Below, in pieces: positions 57,616 through 64,000 of a stretch of 64,000 nt of DNA. A model generated the notes under the pieces. The model was not told the DNA's origin. It saw nothing but the letters and a program-made list of their open reading frames with translations, and made no database searches. Position numbers and translations under genes: made by a program. The DNA comes from Colocasia esculenta. Lineage: Eukaryota > Streptophyta > Magnoliopsida > Alismatales > Araceae. Position 1 is the first letter of the stretch; each line of letters opens with the position of its first letter. The stretch spans positions 67,582,961 to 67,646,960 of the forward strand of contig CM024760.1 of assembly GCA_014218235.1 (NCBI GenBank), in the 5' to 3' direction.

Positions 57616-58840
57616 TGGACCACTTGTGCCGATCACGCTTGTTCTTCCTTTCCCTGTCGTCCCTATCATCTAACAGGTGTGTTGTGTGGTTAGTTTTCCC
57701 TTTTTTTTGGTTCTCTTCCTTTGAATTTATCAGTGTTCTGCGGTTCTGGGTGCGAAGGCGACACGAGCAACGTCGCAATCCAAATTGCGACACAAGGCCC
57801 GTCGCGATCAGGTCAGTACATAGTATCCTTCCTTGTCTGTTTCTGTCTTCTGTATGCTGTGTGGAAGACGACGTAAGCTGCGTCGCGATACAAGAAGGTG
57901 ACACAATCCGCGTCGCTACCAGGTACGCACTCTGTCCGTACGCCTTTTGCATTATTTAAAGATCTGTTGAGCCTGTAAAGAATGCGACGAGGCTTGTGTC
58001 GCGTTAAAGGAGGCGACGGTGTTCTTGTCACAATCAGGTTAGTACCTTGTTTTTCTGAGCTTCCTTGCAAATTTGGGTTTAATTTACATACTCCATCCAT
58101 AGTCCATCACATCATGCTTATTCCATGCTTTTGAGAGATTGATGAGTCTTGTATGCTATAGGATTGTGTGATTTTCCGTGCATATTAGGGTCTAATTTCT
58201 CTCTGTCCACTGCGAGAAGGAAAGCGACCGTCACAGCGTCGCGACCTGGTCGCGACATAGTCCCTGTCGCCTTCTGCTCTGAGAGCAATTAGCCCTGATT
58301 CTTGTTGTGTTAGTATTAGCTTAGAATATTGCATGCACTCCGGTGCACATAGGATTCGCATACATCTTTCCACATTTGTAGTATAAGTTTCCTCCTCAGC
58401 GACGCTCACTCGCTCGGCCACATACTCCTTGTGTCCCACTAGAGCACTCACTTGAGGGCCTCCGTAAGTCCCCGCTGACCGTGGATTCCCACACGGTCGT
58501 CGGGCTGGTTGTACCCGTCGCCACCTAGGATCGAGTCTAAAGATCATTTGGTAAGGTTGAGAGAACCCTAGTCATACCCGAAGTTGGAAGCCTTCTCCCA
58601 TTTAGGAAACCCTTCCTTACTCGGAGAGAACTTGCTAAAAGTCAAATCACTAAAAGGCAAATTCGAATCAATTAAAAGAAACCATCATCATTGCCAACTG
58701 CTTGCTTTGGGTGAGACGTTTTCTCTTTCCTTCTGTCTGTATAGGATTGTTTGTTTAGGAAACTAAGAGTCTGTTTAGGTTAGGTTGCCTCTCTCAAGTC
58801 TGGAAAGGCTTTCCCCGTCTCTCTGCACCCACTTCCAAAC
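57616..58840 (+). other. Tat-4 leader with repeated GGCGAC/GTCGCG blocks
   Basis: Three blocks of about 60 bp at 57752-57812, 57861-57923 and 57979-58038, spaced 111-115 bp, each with two GGCGAC/GTCGCG pairs and each ending in CAG|GT (GTCAGTAC, GTACGCAC, GTTAGTAC). A fourth, shorter block is at 58211-58270. CCTCCGTAAGTCCCC and GGGCTGGTTGTACCC (58460-58517) are shared with the Tat-1 leader. No gene seen. Confidence 0.65.
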
Positions 58841-60697
58841 ATGGAGTCGTTCTTGAACCTAATCTACAATAGTGAGAATCCGAACACTGCCTTCCATGCT
58901 TCCCAGGATTACGAGGATCCCTACCCCATGATCTCTTTGACGAGGTGACCCGGCTGGGTCGCTACCGTCCATACCTCTGAGGGTCACCGTCGTGACGAGG
59001 GCAGCCCGTCTTGGAACACCCACCCTCCTCAGTCGGAACGAAGCCGCTCAGCTCTTGCACCTAATTCCTCAGCTTGATCAGTCCCAGATCCAAACCCTCA
59101 TGACGGCCCTCAAAGAAAGGCCGCCTCCTCACCTTCACCTAGAGTGGGCGCGTCATGCCCCGCAGCAGCAGCCTCCGCCCCCACACTGTCATGGGACAAG
59201 CCGACAACACGCCCATCCGGCCGCGGACCATCCGGTTCACGCCTTTGAGTCAGAGCACTACCTGCCCCGCGAGTCGAGGCCCCGCTCCCCACCATATCAG
59301 CCATGTTACTCCCCCCATCGACCCGAGCCACAGGCCAGCCTCCTCTCGTGCCTCGTCCATATACGCTCAGCCATCCGCCGCACCGGACATGATGTCTGAG
59401 TGGGCGTCCATCAAGAGCTCCAAGCAAGTCGACCCTAGGCAGCACCACGATGTGCACATGCCAAATTTCAATGGCCTATGGGTCCCCTCTCCATCCGAGC
59501 TGCCGAAGTACCGCAAATACAACGGCTCAGGAAATCCCTATACCCTTATCAAAGATTTCATCTATGAGTCCGCCTCCTACCAGCATGATCGCCGCCTCAT
59601 GGCATATCTCTTCCGCCGGTCGCTGGATGGGCACGCCCTAGATTAGTTCTATTACCTGCTACCTGAGGATGCTGAAGACTTCGCTGTCATGAAGGCCAAG
59701 TTCCTCGAACAATTCCAAGACAGGGTCGGGCCTGAATACTCCCTTATAGATCTCATGGCTGAGAAGATGAAGTCAGACGAGGATTTTGCCTCGTACGCCG
59801 ATAGGTGGAGGCAAATGGCCACCAGAGTTCCGGGGTACCTTCCAGAGGGGGAGAAGGTGAAGATCATCATTGCCAATGTCGCGCCTGCCTACAGAAACAT
59901 CCTGGCGATGAATGACATCACCACTATGCATCAACTCTACAGTCGAGCCGTTCATCCAGACCCAGCTCAAAGACTCTCCCATCCACTCCATGTTCGAACC
60001 CCAGAAATCCCGGTTCCAAAGAAAGCCTCAGGGGCCAGTCACTGAGGGCGTCCAAGTGAACGAGCAAGTGAGCACGTTCAACCCTACCGGCCAGAGCCAA
60101 AATCGCCAACCTTACAATGCCCAGGGTCAGAACCCTACCCAGCCGCCACAAGGGAAGCCGCCACGCCAATACAACCAAGTGCCACCTCCTGATGGTTCTC
60201 AGCAAAGGCGTCCCATGGGTCCTAGAAGAACTCATTACCCGCCATTGCCGGAGACACTCTCCGACATATTCTTGGCCTTGCTCTCCACCGACGCCATTAG
60301 GCTCCCTCCTGAGAGACCCCTGAACCCGAGCGTGGATCAAACTCGGTACTGTGTATTCCACCGGCAGCCTGGTCATACCATAGACCAGTGCTTCACATTC
60401 AAGGATTTGGTGTATGACTTGCACGAGCAACATAGAATAGATTGGACAGCTCTCTGGCAAGTGATCGGAGATATCAAGGAAAGGCAGAGGCAACAGCAGC
60501 AGCAGAGGCAGCAGCGCCAACCACCCCCTCAACAACAACAGCAGCAGTACCACAGCCGTTGCAGGACCTCGGATCGTCCACATCCATTACCTAACCATCC
60601 ACAAGCTCCAAACCCACCACCACAACAACCTGCCCAGGTAACCTCATCGTCCACCACCCTCCTCCGCAAGCAAACTGGACGTACGATGACGAATTAG
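58841..60697 (+). pseudogene. Tat-type Gag (Tat-4)
   Basis: Likely start MESFLNLIYNSENP at 58841. Frame changes fall near 58950 and 60000, and a TAG at 59644 replaces the Trp expected in LDxWFY. Core: NFNGLWVPSPSELPKYRKYNG, SYQHDRRLMAYLFRRSLDG (59465-59640), KFLEQFQDRVGPEYSLIDLMAEKMKSDEDFASYADRWRQM...VKIIIANVAPAYRNILAMNDITTM (59697-59940). The knuckle YCVFHRQPGHTIDQC (CX2HX4HX4C) is at about 60345-60390. A Gln run (CAG/CAA repeats) lies near 60490-60550. Gag assembles particles. Three lesions only. Confidence 0.85.
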
Positions 60698-60761
60698 ATG
60701 TTCAGAAGATGATGGCCATTAACCAATATCCTGTCCAATCCCAAAAATAGAACCAGCCTAC

Positions 60762-62458
60762 ATGGCTCCCCAGTCAGTCCCTCCTGTAGTTTCCATGGCC
60801 AACACCGTCATACTGCCCGTCAGCTCAGCATCCGCGCCAGTTGTTAGCTCACCCATCATCTTACCTTTCGCTCCACCTGTCTCCATCCCTCTACCCCCTA
60901 TCATACCTACTCCCTCATCATCCTACCTCCACCTGGGCCGGACCAACCCTCTGCCGCAACATTATCCTCCGCTAGACAGCCACCTACCAATCCGACCACC
61001 CTACGGAGCGGGCGAGTCTTTCGCCGCCCGTACCCACCTATATCCACCACCGCCACTTCCACAAACCCCAAGCAGATCCTGCAACCGCCACCGCAGCAAC
61101 AAGCTCAATAGAAAACGCAAGATGAGGGGTTGATTGAGCCGCTACCCGAAACCCACTATGATATCCTCAAGCACCTGGATCATGTGCCAGCCAAGATCTC
61201 CATCCTGGAGTTGATAAAGAAGTCTAAAGAGCACCAGGAAGCCCTGAGGAATTTCCTGCAGAAGGTAGTCGTAAATGAAGACATGCTGGCTGATAAGCTA
61301 CCTAGTACCCCAGCCATGGTGACTCGTGGGCCGGCAATCACTTTTGCAGAAAGCGAGCTAGCACCCCCAGAAGCCAGGAGTCTCCCGCTCTGCGTCACCC
61401 TAGTCATTAATCATGTAGCAGTGGGAGCGGCACTGGTCGATACGGGGGCATCCATAAATGTCTGCCCGCTGAGCACTCTGAGGGCCTGCGACCTATCAGA
61501 AGGCATGCTAAGACCAACGCCCACCACCATTGCCGCATATGACAACTCTAGAAGATCCTGTCACGGCATGGTAACTGTGCAAGCTGAACTGGGACCCCTC
61601 GCCGTCACAGTAAACTTCTACGGCTTAGATATTGATCCCATGTTCAAGGCCATCCTAGGGCGTCCATGGCTGGAAGCGCTCGGGGCTGTGCCATCTACCG
61701 CACACCAATGTCTGAAGTTCCCCTTCCAAGGGTGAATTATCAAGGTCAAAAGCATAGCCACCACCCAATCCGTAGATGCCCTCCACGATACCCACCTCCC
61801 AGCCGTGTGGCCAGCCAACAAACCCATTGTCTCAGTGCTAGACATCAACTACCCCTGGAGCTACACGTTCCAGTCCCAGCGAGAGGTCAACCTAGCCCGG
61901 GTCAATGCGGTCAAGAGAAAAGAGCCACTAAGCACAAAGGGCTGGCAAATTATGATGAAGTTGGGGTATGAAGAAGGCAAGGGCCTAGGGGCAGAGCTAC
62001 AGGGAATAGTCAAACCCATCCCTGACATTGTCATGAAGAGCCGATGGGGCCTAGGGTATAGGGAAAAATCCAAACTATGGTCATTCAACACATCCACTCT
62101 TAAGGCCGATCGAGAGCCACTCACCTGGACACTCTGGTGTCACTTTATCAGGGGGCCTACCCAACCTGGATACAACACCGTGGTAGTCGAGGCAGAACTC
62201 TCACAACACGAGGTGCATGGCCGGAACTTCTCTCGGCACATGGCCCCGTTGCTGACCTATAGAGCCCTAGAAGCCCTCCGTCCGACCAGGAGGAGAAAGA
62301 CAGGGGACTCAGAAGCTGAGTGGTATAGATGGTTCGACATAGAAGACATCACCATCGCCTTCAGCCGACTGTTCTGGGAGGAAGAGAGAACCTGGCCGCC
62401 AGCTGCGGAAGAGTTGTTAGATCCACCCATTGCCATCTCATCCAAAGGCAGCTCATGA
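60762..62458 (+). pseudogene. Tat-4 protease with G-patch domain
   Basis: After a Pro-rich stretch (60762-61133) and a frame change, one frame runs 61130-62458 with a single TGA at 61733. It shows the helical lead (YDILKHLDHVPAKISILELIKKSKEHQEAL), the aspartic protease active site VDTGASINVCP (about 61438) with AILGRPWLEALGAVPS (61650-61690), and the G-patch TKGWQIMMKLGYEEGKGLG (about 61937-61993). A G-patch after protease is a Tat/Ogre mark. The remainder (to 62458) is acidic/aromatic and unassigned. 62459-62976 is Pro/Ser-rich linker without a single open frame. Confidence 0.85.
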
Positions 62459-62976
62459 GCGATGCCTCAGACATAGGAGAGCCAGACATCCCCTATGAAG
62501 AGGGGAAGACCATTGACGAGCTCTGGAAAGGCACCTGCCTAGCCATCCACCCATCCCTCCTGGATTCCCTCCTTCCCAGCCTAGTCCCATCCTCTCCTCC
62601 TTTACTGATCCAGCTGACTCCTCAGCTTCTCACGGCAGCGCACAGCCTCCTCACACCCAAGCTCCCACCGGCTGTCCTCTCCACTCTTCAAGCTGATCCA
62701 GGTGACCACGAGGTCATCCTCTCCTGTTGCATGCTCTCCTCCGATCTCCAAAAAAAAATGTCCACTTTCAAATGCACGTTGAGGTCGAGGAGCCGGCATA
62801 CGTCCTGCACTCTTCTGATCAGGGGCACCCCTCGGCTGGGGCTTCCCCTCCTGCTCCTTCATTAGGAGCCATTCTCTTCGAGGACACCATGTCCTCCCCC
62901 AGTCCTGTAGAGTCGTCTAGTCTAGGAGAGTCTAGGGTGGGTGAGTCTAGTGTTAAGATAGATAGGCCTAGGATAG

Positions 62977-64000
62977 AGAGTCAGGTCAACCCCCATCCAC
63001 CAATTCAAGCACCGTCCTAGGAAGCAGCGGGGAAAGGCTATTCCCCGGAGATATCTTCAAGAGCTAGCTCGGCGGTGTCAAGCGCTACTATTGATAGAGG
63101 AGTTCACGAGAGAAGCGCTGGTGTTCGAAGAAGTGTTTGAGCAGGATGGGGTGTTCATAGGCGACGGGTTTGGTATCTATGAAATAATGAATGATGAGGA
63201 CCCAGTCGATGAAGAGGATAGCGAAGTAGATGACGCTGCCGAAAAATATGCCAGTGGAGTAAGAAGGTTCGATGAGCCTACAACAGCAGTGGATGAATCT
63301 ACTAAGGAAGTCAACCATGGAACAGAAGAAGATCCCAAGATTGTGATTATCTCAGCAAATCTCCCTCCGGATGAAGAAGAGGAACTGGTGCAAATCCTGA
63401 GGGAGTATAAGGACACATTCGCCTGGTCTTACGAGGACATGCCCGGTCTAGACCCCTCACTAGTGGAGCATCGACTGGTACTGAAAGAAGGGGCAAAGGC
63501 AATCAAGCAGAAACTCCGAAGGTTCCACCCACTCATGGCCCTAAAGATGAAGGACGAGGTAGACAAACTCCATAAGGCTAGGTTCATCAGGGTAGTGCTT
63601 TATTCGAACTGGGTGGCCAATATAGTCCCTATCATGAAGAAAGACGGCAAGGTCAGAATCTGCATCGACTTCAGGGATTTGAATAAGGCATGTCCGAAGG
63701 ACGACTTCCCGCTTCCTCATCATGATGTGCTGATCGACAATACTGCCGGGTATAAGACCCTCTCATTCATGGATGGGTATTCAGGATACAACCAAATCCA
63801 TCTATCTCCTGAAGATCAAGAGAAAACATCCTTCACCACGCCCTGGGGAATGTACTACTATGTAGTCATGCCGTTTGGGTTAAAGAATGCCGGCGCTATT
63901 TATCAGAGGGCAATGATGGCCATCTTCCACGATATGATGCACGTTTATGTAGAGGTATACGTGGATGACATCTTGGTGAAGTCAAGAACCAGGAGAGAAC
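62977..64000 (+). CDS. Tat-4 reverse transcriptase (partial, runs off the window)
   Basis: Open from the last upstream stop (62974-62976) to the edge, part of a polyprotein so no own ATG is needed. Acidic lead (62977-63340), then LVQILREYKDTFAWSYEDMPGLDPSLVEHRL, the RT palm KDGKVRICIDFRDLNKACPKDDFPLP (63640-63720), DGYSGYNQIHLSPEDQEKTSFTTPWGMYYYVVMPFGLKNAGAIYQ, and catalytic YVDD at 63958-63969. It copies element RNA to cDNA. No stop or frameshift is visible, which contrasts with every other pol gene in the window. Confidence 0.92.

Larger units (their letters stand above)
56232..64000 (+). mobile_element. Tat/Ogre-type Ty3/gypsy element (Tat-4), 5' part
   Basis: LTR, PBS, leader, gag, protease with G-patch and RT in order, running off the right edge. 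The G-patch after protease and the large size mark the Tat/Ogre lineage. It sits in integrase of the Tekay-type fragment; the target duplication would be GTATG (56227-56231). RT is open for more than 1 kb, and gag and protease carry only a few lesions, so this is the best-preserved element here. Confidence 0.9.

Noticed and set aside
59924..60583. Minus-strand open frame of 219 residues, Leu-rich
   Set aside because: Antisense of the Pro/Gln-rich Gag region of Tat-4, where CAG/CAA repeats give Leu runs on the other strand. No family resemblance.

Overview
This window is eukaryotic and almost certainly from a flowering plant with a large, repeat-rich genome. I recognise no ordinary host gene, rRNA or tRNA. 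All assignable sequence is LTR retrotransposon: Ty1/copia of SIRE/Maximus type, Ty3/gypsy of Tat/Ogre type (G-patch after protease, CX2HX4HX4C knuckle), a Tekay/Del-type chromovirus, and a non-coding solo LTR called X here. I cannot name the species. Coding regions are broken by stops and frameshifts, except a Tat reverse transcriptase that runs open off the right edge.

Layout: 1-4272, SIRE-a (minus strand; gag, protease start, LTR) inserted head-on into the RT of SIRE-b. 4273-9183, SIRE-b (plus; RT-RNase H, an extra downstream ORF, 3' LTR), itself inserted in the 5' LTR of Tat-1. 9184-15221, rest of the Tat-1 5' LTR, PBS, leader, gag and a minisatellite. 15222-25882, a complete Tekay-like element (minus) with two 3-kb LTRs and the 5-bp target duplication GTTCC. 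25888-31541, Tat-1 3' UTR, interrupted by a SIRE solo LTR (27175-29336, duplication ATTCT), then the Tat-1 3' LTR. 31542-33740, X (left part) with a truncated SIRE LTR inside. 33741-49004, a block holding the 3' half of Tat-3 (RNase H, integrase, an antisense plant-mobile-domain gene, 3' LTR) and the extra-ORF region of SIRE-c. 49005-51797 repeats 31137-33740. From 51798 the SIRE LTR, X and Tat LTR are completed (to 53993). 53994-56231, an older Tekay-like pol fragment. 56232-64000, Tat-4: LTR, PBS, leader, gag, protease, G-patch and RT.

Target duplications give a partial order: X entered a Tat LTR (TTAGG), a SIRE LTR entered X (CAGGA), and a 15.3-kb block now sits between two copies of that nested junction. 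The simplest reading is that the Tat LTR at 30023-31541 continues at 53891-53993.

The most unusual signals are non-coding. First, the transcribed leader part of each SIRE LTR carries a string of short hairpins whose stems change sequence while staying paired. Second, a CpG-rich GGCGAC/GTCGCG palindromic module recurs in Tat, Tekay and X sequences, often ending in CAG|GT. Third, the U3 regions of the SIRE LTRs hold family-specific arrays of palindromic motifs.
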